64,000 bases of DNA, taken from positions 1,488,001 through 1,552,000 of the forward strand of contig JACKQL020000001.1 in assembly GCA_018296165.2 (NCBI GenBank), given 5' to 3'. The notes beneath the pieces are model-generated. The model made no database searches and was not told the origin of the DNA. It saw nothing but the letters and a program-made list of their open reading frames with translations. Each line of letters starts with the position of its first letter. The first letter of the stretch is position 1. Source of the stretch: Termitomyces sp. T153. Its lineage: Eukaryota > Basidiomycota > Agaricomycetes > Agaricales > Lyophyllaceae. Below, piece after piece: positions 10,680 through 21,859 of the stretch. Made by a program: the position numbers and the translations under genes.

Positions 10680-11290
10680 CCATGGCTGGTGAGGTATACT
10701 GGCATCACCACTGGTGGAAAGTATTCCTCTTTGAACTTCCCCTTCTGACTATCATTCCATGCAAAAGCTTCATTTTGCTGCATCATCAAGTGGTGCAGTA
10801 ACTTTCTTTCTTCTGGCCATAGAAACTCCCCTTCATGTGCTTTGTCTATAATCTGTTTGCACTCCTCTGTGTACCTCCCAGTAGGTCTGAATTCAGGTGG
10901 ATTTGGATTCAAAGGTGGCATATCCTTTAAAGGGTCCCCAATGATATTCCTCTCTATCCTGAACTCTTCTGGTGTAGTACCTAGGACTGGCCTAACTTTC
11001 TTGGCTACAGGCTTATACTTCCCAAACACTTGTACTGTTTCTTTCTGGCTTTTCTCCCCCCCACTCTTGAATTCTTCAGGTAGGTATCCTAGCTCCCCAT
11101 TCAGATAAGCTCCTAATAACTGCCCTGTCCTTTCTCCTGCTACTCCAGTGGCATGGTAAGCATACAAGAATGCATCCTTGAGTTCTTGCTGCTCAAAGCT
11201 CTTCTCCTTAACACAGTACCCCTTAATCCAGAAACCCTCCTCTTCACTGCCCTCTATCATTACTGCAGCCTCTCCTTGGTCAGGGATCAA
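10673..11290 (-). CDS. Element E pol N-terminal part (protease to RT linker)
   Basis: 205-codon segment in the frame reached from the protease by a -1 shift at GGGAAAA (11308-11314). It holds the acidic linker and the start of RT (NPNPPEFRPTGRYTEECK, then FPPVVMPVYLTSH), homologous to the A1 segment at 25000-25400. It ends in an early TGA caused by a one-base loss; RT proper continues in the next frame at 10679. Its first listed codon is TTG and is not a likely start. Together with the 1048-codon frame it forms the pol portion. Confidence 0.75.
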   Translation of the reverse strand: MIPDQGEAAVMIEGSEEEGFWIKGYCVKEKSFEQQELKDAFLYAYHATGVAGERTGQLLGAYLNGELGYLPEEFKSGGEKSQKETVQVFGKYKPVAKKVRPVLGTTPEEFRIERNIIGDPLKDMPPLNPNPPEFRPTGRYTEECKQIIDKAHEGEFLWPEERKLLHHLMMQQNEAFAWNDSQKGKFKEEYFPPVVMPVYLTSHGC

Positions 11291-12285
11291 TTCCTCAAGG
11301 CTGACACTTTTCCCAAGTCTTCATTTTTGTCAGGAGGTTTCTTCCCTCTCTCAAAGGTGGGTAGTGCAGTTCTCTTCCCAGTATTAGGGTCCCTGATGGT
11401 GATAATTGCACTCCCATCCTTCAAGTTCTGCACATTGCTCTCTGTTGCTGTGTCAAATGGCCTCCCCAGTAGTACTGTATAGGCAGGTTTCTCAAATATA
11501 TGCACTTGCAAGTATATTGTGAAACCTTCAGCAAACTTGAAGGGCACATTCTTAGCCATTCCCAAAGACTCATTGACTTGTTGATTGGCACTCTCCATGC
11601 GCAGTCTTATGTCAGGATCCCAAGTTAGGCCCAAACTTAGAGCTTTGTCCAAGGCCATGCACACAATCTGAGACCCACTATCCAATATGGCTTCCACCTT
11701 AGCCTGGTCATTCACACTAGGGTACAGAGACCTTAACACCTGCAAGTCTCTAGCCACATAGACCATTTCAGGCCTATCCCTTGGTGGAAGCTGTTCCAAG
11801 AAGGTAGCAACACAGTCTTCATGAACCACTGATCCCTTTGGAATTCCTTCTTCTTCACCTTTTGAGATATGATAACTTGGCTGAGGCAAGTCATCTATAT
11901 TGACTTGTGTCATCACAGATTCCTCCTCACTATCCTGCACAAAGACCTTGGCTGCTGACCATTTGGTAGCACCTTCTTTCTTTCTCCAGGTCTTCTCCAA
12001 AGCTTCCTGTATTGCTGGTACCTTCAACAGTTCCCTGGTAGAGACTGTTACTTCACTATCCAGTATTTTACTAACAATTTCTTCCTCCTTTCTTTGCCAT
12101 ATTCTGGGTTGATACAAGTCTTTCTTCTCATTTTGAAATTTTATCACTCTGTCTCCATTAACAGCAGGCACCTGCTCAAATGGCAGACTTCCTTTTTCTA
12201 TCTCTATGACCCCCCTTTGCCTTCTTAGATCACTCTCAGGTGGTAGTGGTGTCCTCAATTCAGGCTGGACCTTGCCATCTACCAC
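11287..12285 (-). CDS. Element E protease region
   Basis: 332-codon frame containing a retroviral-type aspartyl protease with the active-site motif ILDSGSQIV and the later motif VLLGRPFD. Both are shared with family A, where the aspartate has become asparagine. No ATG opens this frame; it is entered from gag by a -1 shift at GGGTTTT (12303-12309), and translation in the gag frame stops directly after that heptamer. The protease frame ends with TGA at 11287-11289, about 20 bases after a second heptamer GGGAAAA. This gag / pro / pol layout in three successive -1 frames resembles viruses with two frameshifts, but that is inferred here. Confidence 0.85.
   Translation of the reverse strand: MVDGKVQPELRTPLPPESDLRRQRGVIEIEKGSLPFEQVPAVNGDRVIKFQNEKKDLYQPRIWQRKEEEIVSKILDSEVTVSTRELLKVPAIQEALEKTWRKKEGATKWSAAKVFVQDSEEESVMTQVNIDDLPQPSYHISKGEEEGIPKGSVVHEDCVATFLEQLPPRDRPEMVYVARDLQVLRSLYPSVNDQAKVEAILDSGSQIVCMALDKALSLGLTWDPDIRLRMESANQQVNESLGMAKNVPFKFAEGFTIYLQVHIFEKPAYTVLLGRPFDTATESNVQNLKDGSAIITIRDPNTGKRTALPTFERGKKPPDKNEDLGKVSALRN
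11308..11314 (-). promoter_or_regulatory. Candidate -1 frameshift site, pro to pol
   Basis: The coding strand reads TTG GGA AAA GTG in the protease frame, giving the heptamer G GGA AAA of the X XXY YYZ type. After a -1 slip the frame continues as GKSVSLEELIPDQGE into the pol linker. The protease stop lies about 20 bases downstream. No RNA structure was computed. Confidence 0.6.
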
Positions 12286-12299
12286 CCTCCTTGAGTTCT

Positions 12300-13577
12300 C
12301 TAAAAACCCTCCTGTTTCTGCTGCTGGGTGCCCTTCTCATAAACCTGACTCCTAGTGGTTATTAGACTTGACACCAAGTTCTGCAATTCCTCTATCTTCT
12401 TCTCCAAGTCTTCTTTCTCTTTGGGGACTGCCTGCACATAAGTAGCTATACTTGGCATAGTTACTAAGGGTTCTTCTACCCAACCATAGAAGGCTGCAGC
12501 TTTTGGATCCATGATTGTATTGACCCTTTCTTTAGGAGGCACATTAGGTGGACTCCTGGGAATGGGATCCCCAGAAGGTAACCTAGGCCTGCCTTCAAAA
12601 AGAATGAGCTTTCCCTCTTGGAGTTGAGTTTTGAGGTATCTACAATCATTGGTACGATGCCCTAGCTCCCAACAATGATAACAGTTTATCCCAGCAGCTG
12701 TATTGCTGTTGCCTTGGAACTGCATGGTCTGCAGAGTCTGTGCAGGTACCCCAATCCTATTCTGCAGTCCCCCTTGCACAGGAGTCTGACTTTTTGCCTT
12801 CCACTCATTGTTCATGGTCTGCATAAATCCCCTCAAGCTACTCATCTCTTTTCCCAAAGCCATAACTCCATCCTGAAGGTTGGCTAACCTTCCCTCAGTC
12901 TCCAAATCAGCCTCCTGTTTAACCTTGATCATCCCTGGCCCTCTTTCTTTTATAGTTTCTTCACTCCTGAAGGAAGTTCCAGAGTCTACTAAAATAGCCA
13001 CTATGTTTATGACTTCTTTCAGATCAAATCTGTCATCTTTGTGTCTCTTCCTGTTAACATCACTATAATGTCCATATTTCTGTAATGCTTGGGCCAAGAT
13101 GAGCTCCCTGAATGCTGGAGTAAAGCATTTAGTGAATTTCTCTACCAGTGCTCCATTCCCCAATACTCCTGTCAACTTCTTGGCCTCTGCTCTGAACTTC
13201 CTGACAAGTGCATGAATTTCTTCTGTGTCATTCTGACTTAATCTGGCATGCTCTTTGCAGATCTTGTCAAGCATGGCCACACTTCCTTCTTCAGATATTG
13301 CTTCTGGATAAGAACTCTGCACTTCTTTGACAAAGGTCTCCCAGCTTGATCCATCACTAAAACTGTCCAATCCTCTCCATTCACTGTCTGTTTCTGCATC
13401 CACATACTCTGTTACTCTTTCCTTTCTTTCTTCATCATCATTTATTCCTGCAGCCTTGAAGAGGCTTTCCATCTTCCGGATGAAGCGGCGGACTTCTGAT
13501 GGCTGAGTATGAGTGAAGCGAGGTGCATCACGGCTTGTAGACAGTGGTAACTTTTGTTTTGAAACTTCTGCTGGCAT
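12300..13577 (-). CDS. gag: Element E gag
   Basis: Structural protein: capsid-like helical region (SEVRRFIRKMESLFKAAG onward), then a coiled-coil-like stretch, then a CCHC zinc knuckle CYHCWELGHRTNDC, then a Pro-rich tail with a terminal charged helix. The first ATG of the frame is at 13577 (MPAEVSKQ); the frame itself stays open upstream to 13844 without another ATG, so up to 89 more residues are possible if a non-ATG start or upstream splice is used. The frame ends with TAG at 12300-12302 directly after a slippery heptamer. Homologous in layout to A1 gag. Confidence 0.85.
   Translation of the reverse strand: MPAEVSKQKLPLSTSRDAPRFTHTQPSEVRRFIRKMESLFKAAGINDDEERKERVTEYVDAETDSEWRGLDSFSDGSSWETFVKEVQSSYPEAISEEGSVAMLDKICKEHARLSQNDTEEIHALVRKFRAEAKKLTGVLGNGALVEKFTKCFTPAFRELILAQALQKYGHYSDVNRKRHKDDRFDLKEVINIVAILVDSGTSFRSEETIKERGPGMIKVKQEADLETEGRLANLQDGVMALGKEMSSLRGFMQTMNNEWKAKSQTPVQGGLQNRIGVPAQTLQTMQFQGNSNTAAGINCYHCWELGHRTNDCRYLKTQLQEGKLILFEGRPRLPSGDPIPRSPPNVPPKERVNTIMDPKAAAFYGWVEEPLVTMPSIATYVQAVPKEKEDLEKKIEELQNLVSSLITTRSQVYEKGTQQQKQEGF
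12303..12309 (-). promoter_or_regulatory. Candidate -1 frameshift site, gag to pro
   Basis: The coding strand reads GAG GGT TTT TAG. The heptamer G GGT TTT fits X XXY YYZ and sits immediately before the gag stop. A -1 slip gives GFLENSRRVVDGK, which enters the protease frame without any stop. Confidence 0.7.
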
Positions 13578-13898
13578 GCTGAATGTTTGATTTTGTAATG
13601 TTGATGTATTGTGATTGTTAGTGGTCTTCTTTCTGCTTGCTCTTAAGATTTGTTCAGGGTCCCCAATACTAATTAGATTGAGTGCTTTAGTCTTGTTGCT
13701 GTGGGTTGTGGGCTTGTGAACTTGCTCTGTGGTGTTGACCCTTTGCTTTGGCACTGTTCTCTTCAGTCTTTCTGGGGTAGACCCTCTTGGTGCAAATGAT
13801 ATTTTGATTTTAGCTTGATGTGTGAACCCTGCTTGCTGGTCCACAAAGTCTTGAACTTGATAACAGTGCTCCTTCTTGTAAACTTTCTAAGCCAAAGC

Positions 13899-13916
13899 CC
13901 CTCGCGGTGGGCTCCA
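13899..13916 (-). promoter_or_regulatory. Candidate primer binding site of element E
   Basis: Two bases inside the 5' LTR the element strand reads TGGAGCCCACCGCGAGGG, starting with the TGG expected to pair with a tRNA CCA end. The tRNA was not identified. Confidence 0.65.
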
Positions 13917-13918
13917 GA

Positions 13919-15070
13919 TGTAGTACTGGGTTAGAGTAATACTGATAGTTCTGGGGCTTTCTTGAAGACTTAGGCAGTCTACTCCAATTCCACACTGATG
14001 TCTTGATGAATGCTTGAAGTTGAAGGAGTTTACTTCCAAAATATTTCTATTCTGAATGCAGAGGGGTCTCAACAAACTCCAGCCTAAGTGATTCACTCCC
14101 TGGGAACCACCGAGCCTTTGCCTATTAATTGCCTGTCCATTTGCTACTCTACTTGGGCTATTTATACCTCTTTCTACAGTGCACAGACCACCCCCTACAT
14201 GTGACTTTTGGTTCCATACTTTCCAGCCCCTTATTCATAACTGTTATTCTAATTCCCCCTTTTGGCATGCCTGTTTCAGTGCCACAGGCCAGTTCCTGGT
14301 TCCATCATTCCTCCTTTGCATTCTTAGCTTCCATTTGCCCCATTTATCTCTCCCTCCTTTGTATTTCTTCCATTCATATTCTTCTCCATTCAGTTTCTTC
14401 CCTTCTTCTTCCTTTATTTATTTCATATTCTTCCCCATTCAGGTCCTTTCCCATTCAGGTTCTTCCATTCATCTGTCCCCTCCCATTCATTCCATTCATC
14501 TTCCTTTATTCCTTTCATATTCTTCCCCTTTTAGGTTCTTTCCCATTCAGGTTCTTCCATTCATCTTCCTTTCCCTTCCCTTCATTCCATTCATTTCATA
14601 TCCTTCCATTCATCTTCCTTTCCCTTCCCTTCATTCCATTCATTTCATATCCTTCCATTCATCTTCCTTTCCCTTCCCTTCATTCCATTCATTTCATATC
14701 CTTCCATTCATCTTCCTTTCCCTTCCCTTCATTCCATTCTTTCTCATTCATTCCTCCTTTACCTCCTTTCAGTCAATATTCCAATCTGGTTATTCTTAGA
14801 TCAGATCTAGATCTTGCCAGAATTGATGCCACTCAGGTGCTTTTGCCAGTCCCATGCTTCCCCTCCCATTACAGTGATTGGACTATTATTGAGTGTATAG
14901 TCTAGTATAGTCCTTGTCCTATCCTGTTCTGTCTTTCTTCTGGTGTATTTAAAGGGATAATGTTGCTGGGACTTGTTTTACCAGGAGGCTTACAGTTTTC
15001 AGCCTTAATAAATGTTTGTTTTGACTTCTGGTGTTTATTATGTTCCCAATGGTGTGACAACATCGTATCA
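13919..15070 (-). repeat. Element E 5' LTR
   Basis: 1152 bp, nearly identical to 6183-7271. It contains the 49-bp minisatellite at 14555-14739 (three units plus 38 bp). Its right end CGTATCA abuts the GCAG duplication. Confidence 0.92.
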
Positions 15071-15074
15071 GCAG

Positions 15075-17094
15075 ACTTGAGTGAGGCCTCTGCCCCAGTT
15101 GCTGACACGGGGACTGGCGCTACAATTCCAGTGCCAGTATCTTCTTCCATCACGTCCAAGGTATTGGCAGCTGCAGATCGTTTGGGGCTCATTGTAGGGT
15201 AAGACACGTCTTGAGACAAAATTTGTTCTCCGCCACACAGAATCAAGCTTCCAAGATATACCTGCGGGTCACCTTTTGGAGCTGCGCCTGAACCTTCTCC
15301 GAGTTCCGTGATGGTCTCAGCCCCATATGCCTTGAGGTACTCCTCCAATGCCCGTAAGCCACTGATTTGTCTATATTGGAGCCAGGACCTTTCACCAGTT
15401 TTCCAGAGTACCTCAAATACGGCCTCCTTCCCAGCTCCTGCATGTGTCAGAATTTTGTCAACAGCCCATTCGCGCTCGCTATCCTCCAGTTCATACACCT
15501 GGGATTCAGTGCAGCCAGGGAACAATCAGTCATCATTGGGGAGGTGTATGCGAAGGAGGGAGGCATGGAACACGTCATGTATCCCTCTTCGACGTAGCGT
15601 ATGTGGTAAATTGACTTGGAACAACTCATTCCCTAAGTCTGCTATAACTCAGTATGGTCCTATAAATTTTGGAGACAATTTTCTGGCTAATCCTTTAGTC
15701 AAGGAAATATTCTTTGTTGATATGTATACAAAGTCTCCTTCATTAAATGCCACCTCTTGCCACTTTCTATCAGCATCACAAACTTGTTTTACCCTCGCTG
15801 CAATTATGTGATCATGAGCATCCATTATTGTGAGCTTTAGTCATTCAGCAAACTCCCACACCCCAGCAAACTCACATTCTGTGGGTTCATTGCTATCCCA
15901 GACAAAGGTTCTAGGCATCCTACCGCTATTCAGGAAAAATGGGGCATAGCCAGTACTCTCAGATCTAGCACTATTGATTGCAAACTCAATGGCCGGTAGT
16001 TTTTGTACCCAGTCTGTCTGGGCCTGTCTGATGCATGCTCTCAGCATCTGTCCAATGGTTCAATTAGCACGCTCAGTTGCTCCATCAGACTGTGGGTGGT
16101 AAGCACTTGACATGTTCAAACACGTTCCTATTGACTCATTAAGTCTTTGCCAGAATTTACTGGTAAACCATTTGTCCCAATCGCTCACTATGGCTTGGGG
16201 CAACCCATGGTGCTTGTAGACTTTGGCAAATATCAATTCTGCCACTTCTTTAGCCTTGTAGGTAGTTTGGCTAGGCACTAAATGAACCATTGCAGAATGT
16301 AAATTGATAATAACTGTAATGGAATCAAATTTTGCATTTCTATCACAAGACTCAGGTAAGGGACCTATGAAGTCTATCCTGATTGATTTCCATGGTGAGG
16401 TGGGTATATCCAGTGGGTTGAGCAGGCCGAAGGGTTTCTGGTTACTTGGCTTTGACCTCATGCATGTTATGCAGGTTTTGCAATATGATTTCACATCACC
16501 AACCATTGATTTCCACCATACTAAATTCCTAAAGTAGTCGTAAGTTTTTCGTGCACCTACGTGAGCCAGAAGTGAGTGTGTGTTGTTAATGATAACTTCC
16601 CTGATACTTTGGTTGTTGACGTGCACATCTGGTATACATAATAGCTTTCGCTTCCCTTCTTTCAGGTATACGAGTTCATTTTTCATGTCAACCTCGAAGT
16701 TGCGATGTGCTTCAGGCTGATTCCAAACCTTGGATAATATAGTGTTGCTTTTGCATTTGTGGCGTACTGCCTCTTTTATGTCAATCCCTGACAGTATTTT
16801 GCTTGCATCTGCCATGTTGTTGGCTTTAAACTTATCTTTCCTAGGTGTATCTGTTGTGTTCGGCTTGCTCAATTCCCTATTGTTGTTGGTGTGTGGCTGG
16901 CTATATTGGTGGCTATGTACATTCATTTCCCTCTGTTTATCAATGTCACCCAAATTCTCACCATTCTCGCCCTCCAGTCCTTTGTGTGTGCTATGGACTT
17001 TACTTGCTAAGCGAGCAGATTGTCTTATCATAGATTTGCAACCTGTATTCTTTTCTCTGTCTTCTGGATTTTTGATAGCACCCTGGCCCTCCAA
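15075..17094 (-). pseudogene. Element D integrase and chromodomain
   Basis: The integrase starts with an HHCC finger (HSLLAHVGARKTYDYF ... CKTCITCMRS). The core has IRIDFIGPLPES (first D), VSDWDKWFTSKF (second D) and the third acid near SDGATERAN. The C-terminal part continues through FHASLLRIHLPNDD to a chromodomain (EWAVDKILTHAGAGKEAVFEVLWKTGERSWLQ split over 15300-15490). After the chromodomain the same frame runs through MSPKRSAAANTLDV to ASLKSA, where E is inserted. Several stops (for example CGA to TGA before LFPGC) break the frame. Chromodomains in this family are thought to guide integration to modified chromatin. Confidence 0.88.
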
Positions 17095-17097
17095 TTG

Positions 17098-18663
17098 TCA
17101 TGTCATGCTACGCATTACAAGGTTTGCCTTGACATGCATCCTTTCTGTTCCAGCCATGTTTCCATCAAGTCCTGATAGAACTGGTGCAATGGTTCCCTGC
17201 AGAACAAGGTGATCCCCAGTGTGCCCATCAAATTCTGTATATTCAGACTTTGCACGTACAGTGCCTAAGGATTCATTCAAATATAGCCTGGAGAGAGCAT
17301 CCGACAGTATATTTTCAGATCCCAGTATGTAAACCACTTCAAAGTTAAACATGGAGAGCTTCTCCATCCATCTGGATTGTTGCGCTAATAAATCCCATTG
17401 CTTCAGTAGGTAAATTAGGCCTTTGTGGTCTGTGTACTACCAAAAGTGCGTTCCTTGGAGGATGTCTTGGTTCCTCATCATTGTTTCAATGCCTGCCAAC
17501 ATTTCTATCTCGTGAACAGGGTAGTTCTGTTGGGTAGCGCTGAGTTTTGCTGAATAGAACGTGGCTACCCAGGCAGTTTTCCAGTCTTCTCCTTGACTGA
17601 CCAAGCCTCCGATTCCAGTCACACACCTGTCCATTACTACGTCAATGGGTTTTGCGTCTGCCCCATAATTGAGAGGCACTCGGTGATGATCCCTGCAATG
17701 AGCGGCCAGGGTCTTAACCTCGTCAAAGGCTCGTTGATGGGTGTGGGTCCACTAAAAAGGTACGCTGTCACTGGTCAGGTTGTGCAATATCCCCATGGGT
17801 ATTCTCACGCGGTCTATATCCTCTGCCAAATATCCAGCGGCTCCAAGGAAGCCTTGTAATAAGTCTTGGTTTGTGGATGTCTTCCAGCATCCCAGAGCAT
17901 CGACCATTTCTGGATCCATACATATTCCTTTGTTGTCAACTATTCGTCCAAGGATCTTGATCTTGTTTGCCAATAACTTTAGCTTAGACTTGCTGAGGTA
18001 AAGTCTTTCCCTTTTTAAGATGTCTATCACGGTTTTAACATGTCGTATGTGATCTTCCAGGCTGTCTGAGTAAATAACTATGTCATCAAGGTAAATGTCC
18101 ACCCAACGGCCAATGTATTCTGCAAAGAGGTAATTCATCAGTGCTTGATAGGTCACGGGGGCGTTGCAGTCCCCTTGCTGAACCACGTGGCTCACCATCA
18201 TTCCACTAGGTGTATTGACCATTGTACAGGGTACGTGTTCCGGTATTACTTGGATTTGCTCATAGGCATCTTGACCATTGATTAAGGATCTATATTTGGC
18301 CCTGGATGCTCGCCTTAATATCCCTTCCATGTCAGGGAGCAGTGAGCTCAATTTCCTTGTATTTGCATTGCATTCTCTGAGGTCCACAACAGTTCTCAAG
18401 CGAGGTTGTGATCCCGGTTTGGGGATGCACATCATTGGTGCCGAGCTTCGTCCAGGCATGATCTCCCATCAACTGGTCTTCAAGTATGCGTCCCTCTTTT
18501 CAGTCCATTGAGATAGCAGTGCCTCAGGACACCGGGAGGGTCGCCAAGAATACACCTTATTCTTATCAATGATCGGTATCTCATGATTTATTGCACGCAA
18601 CGGTGGCAGCGGTGCTTCTGCGGCCCTTTTGCAGATTGGTCGTGCATAATCCAGCAGGCTTTT
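17098..18663 (-). pseudogene. Element D reverse transcriptase and RNase H
   Basis: RT: SSAPMMCIPKPGSQPRLR, then DAYEQIQVIPEH, QGDCNAPVTYQALMN and the catalytic YLDDIVIYSD. RNase H follows (MPLNYGADAKPIDVVMDRCVTGIGG, then NFEVVYILGSENILSDALSR). All in one frame with protease and integrase, interrupted by in-frame stops. The first RNase H acid is hard to place. Confidence 0.9.
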
Positions 18664-19143
18664 CTATACGCAATCTATTTGCTCCTCATATACTCGGAGC
18701 GTTCTTGAGGCTAACTTTTGTACTCCTGATCCCTTTATTTCCATAGATTTCATACTGCCGATCACCACTCTTGCCAGGTTTAATCCCACTAAAACCTGAT
18801 GTTGGAATAGCCATGGAGTTCCTAGGATTACATTGTATCCTGAAAGGTTCATTATGTCGAATTTTTGAGTTTTGTTGATGTCCTGATATTTCATACAGGC
18901 CTCCACCGAGTAGTTGATCTTGGATCTCGATCCTTGCACAGCCATCTGGACGTTTAGTGGCAATACTAGAGTAGACCTTTTTAGTTTCAGCTGCCCAGCT
19001 ATTGTCGTGGATACAAAGTCTCCCAGAGACCCCGAGTTAATTAACGCTCTTACTGGATAGTCATTGATGAGTATTTCAATTACTACAGGGTCAGGTATCA
19101 TACGGGAGGGGTCCCTTGGTACGGAAGCATTTCGTTCGATCAT
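18664..19143 (-). pseudogene. Element D aspartyl protease
   Basis: 159-codon frame with YPVRALINSGSLGDFVSTT, where the family has D-S/T-G; the catalytic aspartate is asparagine here, a change explained by G to A on the coding strand. It is followed by VQGSRSKINYSVEA and GYNVILGTPWLFQH, typical of Ty3/gypsy proteases. Separated from the upstream frame by a single stop. Confidence 0.88.
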
Positions 19144-19146
19144 TGG

Positions 19147-21859
19147 TCACTTATCCTCAGCTATCTTTAAGGGTCGTGCCATGTTTATCTGGAGGCCATC
19201 CAAGTCCTCAGGGTTGACATTTTCTAACTCATTGAGTACTTCTGTCATCAACTTGTCGAACTCTTCTAATCCAAATTGAGAGTATCTCTCCACTGGTTCT
19301 TCAAGTAGTTGGATATTTAAATCCACCATTGTATTCCAAATGTTTCTTCCAGTGCTCCGTAGATTCTGTTCCTTGCGCCATACTCGTTTGCAATACCATT
19401 CCCTTAAGTCAAACCCATCCTTTTCTGCAAGCTTTGTGCTGATTAATGTTCTGAGGCCCATTCTATTATTGTAGACATCGTAGTGTCCAATACTATGTTC
19501 ATCCTGAACTTTCCTCACCTGGAATCTTTGCAATTTGGTGCTCCTACCTTTTGCCAAGAACCGAGAGTATCCCTTTTTGAGTATGCATGCGATTTGGTCG
19601 GTTTGGGGTGAGGTCATCAGTTTTTTCTTCTGCCACCTGCATGATTCATTTATGTCTTCCCCCCAACGCTCAGCTAGTAAGGCAGCATATACAAATGCCA
19701 TCGGATGAGGGTCTTCAGTTTCAATGATTCGTTTATCCATGATCATATCTCCTTGAATCGTCAGGTGGTCATAGATCTCGTAGTTCCCTCCTTCAATTGA
19801 CTGTACGTCAAAGCATTTTCCCATAAAGAGTTTTTTGTAGTTCTCATCCCCCGGATAGGGCTGTGGAGATTCTAGGAGGTAAGCAGCCCTAAGAGCATAG
19901 GGGTTATCTATGAGTTCCAATAGTTCTGGGTTTTCTAGGCCCATGTCTTCTTTTGTTACCTCTCCACAATCCCCTAGGTTCTTTTTTATCCTGGGTTTCC
20001 AATGTGTTCCTCCCTTTTGTAACCTTTTCCATGATGGTCTTCCTTTAGGTGCCTTCTGAATCTGTATGTTTCCGAATCTTAGGGCAGCGACCTGGAGATG
20101 GTTTTCTGAGGTTTGTAATTCTGTGTTGCCTGAATGTTCCAGCTCCTCTGTTTCAGAGAGACTAAAATTTATATTATTACTTCTTACTCCAGGGGGCCCA
20201 CTTCCTGATGTCACAACTTTGTTGTTGTCGGGACACATCCGGGATAAATGGCCCAGTTCCCCACACCTGAAGCACCTTCCTTCTGCCTTATATCTGGCCA
20301 TCTCTGTTTCCAATAACTGTTTAGGCTTGGGTTTTCCTCGTTTTTCCTTATTCTTCCTTTTGTATTCACTTTTATTTCCTTGATCGTTGTTGTGATCTTT
20401 GTGGCTTGTGTTTGTATGGTTCACTACTTTGTATGAGGGCTTTTGGGCCCCTCCAATCTTATCCTTTGGTGATTCTCGCTTCCTGCTAGGATTGCTGATC
20501 CTCATTTCTCAAGCAATCTCGTACATTTCTGCAGCATTGACGATTTCACCCCACTTGGATCGCTCAGGGTCAAAACTATTTTCAAAGAGCTTTTGCTGCA
20601 GTCTGGGTTGGAGTCCAGTCCATAATTTTCTGACTTTCTCGCGTTTATGGGCATAGCCAATTATTTGGTACATGTTTTTTTAGTTCTGCCGCATATGGTC
20701 TGACCCTTAGTTGTCCTTGCTTGAATTGTTCTAATTTTTGTTGTTCTTTCAATCTATAGTTCAGGGGAAAGCAATAGTTGAATAAGCCCTTCATGAACCT
20801 AGGTAAGTTCCACTTGTATTTCTCCATCGCAACCTCGTTGAGGTAAAATTTGTATGCTTCTCCCTTCAGGAAGTATGATATTTCTTGCACGCGGTCTTCC
20901 TCTGAGATCTGCCCTTTACTGCAGTATGCTGTGCTTTGGGACACAAATTTAAAGTATTTGTGGGAATCTGCCTCCCCATCATACTTTTCTGGTGGTGTTG
21001 GTTTAATGGCGCCATATCTCCCTCCTTTTTGTGCTACTTTTTCAGTTGGCCCTTGTAGTTTGCTTTCTTCTGACTCATATCCCAGCCCATGCTGTTGGTT
21101 GTTGTAATTTTTCTTGTTTTCCTTTTCATCTGAATCTGACTCACTGCTTTCAGATCTTAGGCTTCGTTCACGCTGCCCTTCTAGCTTGTGGAAGGCATGA
21201 CCCAGGAAGGTGTCCTCATCCACCCGTTCACTGGTGTGGATTCTTGTCCCTCAACCACGGCTAGGTTTGGATTTAATTTTCTGGGGTTGTCCCTTCATGA
21301 CTTGGTCTATCAACCCTTCCATTTTGTGTGACATCAGTTCTACGGACCGGTGATCTCTTATGATTGTATCTGGTTCTTCAGATTTGACCTGGCCTTGGAC
21401 CTTTCCTATCTTGTTGGCCATTAATTGGTCTAGTTCCTGTCTTTCTGCTTTAGAAAGTTCTAATTCTTCCAGTTTTGCATGAGTCTGATGTTTAATAGAT
21501 TCCATAATGTTCCTTGACGCCATCAGTGTCTCGTATGCTTCTTTCTTTTGGTCACTTTCCTGTACCAGTTCCTTTTCCTTCTTTGAGTTCTTATCTCGTT
21601 CTTTTAGTAGTTCAGATTGGGGGGCCCAGTTGGTCACTGGCCAGAGTTCAAACTGGCATACAGTGCTAGTGAATTCTGAGTATCTACTGGCATTGCTGTG
21701 ATGCCTACAAATAGTCCCTGATCTCAATAATCCAGGGTGTCCGTCATAACTAAGGGGAGAGTGTCCTCCTGAGCTGGTCCCTGCTGACTCCTGTGTACCA
21801 GCTGAGGTCAGGGGTCCGTCCCTGGCCAGGCTATTGGTAGGTCTAGACATTGTTGCCAT
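19147..21859 (-). pseudogene. Element D gag and gag-protease linker
   Basis: ATG at 21857-21859 (MATMSRPTNS). N-terminal region with a charged coiled-coil-like stretch; one stop after KPSRG; then a capsid-like region (KPTPPEKYDGEADSHKYFKF). Near 20675 a run of seven A where six keep the frame causes a shift, after which the frame reads MYQIIGYAHKREKVRKLW. Zinc knuckle CFRCGELGHLSRMC near 20250. Between knuckle and protease lies a roughly 300-residue segment (NPYALRAAYLLESPQPYPG, then HYDVYNNRMGLRTLIS) with no domain I recognise. Confidence 0.85.

Larger units (their letters stand above)
6183..15070 (-). mobile_element. Element E, Ty3/gypsy retrotransposon, full length
   Basis: 8.9 kb, bounded by highly similar direct LTRs (6183-7271 and 13919-15070) and flanked by the 4-bp duplication GCAG (6179-6182 and 15071-15074). 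It carries a primer-binding-site candidate, a purine tract and long open frames for gag, protease, RT, RNase H and integrase. It is inserted in the coding sequence of D. Close LTR similarity, retained catalytic residues and long open frames make it the youngest complete element here. One likely inactivating frameshift near 10680 and two putative programmed -1 shifts are seen. Confidence 0.93.
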
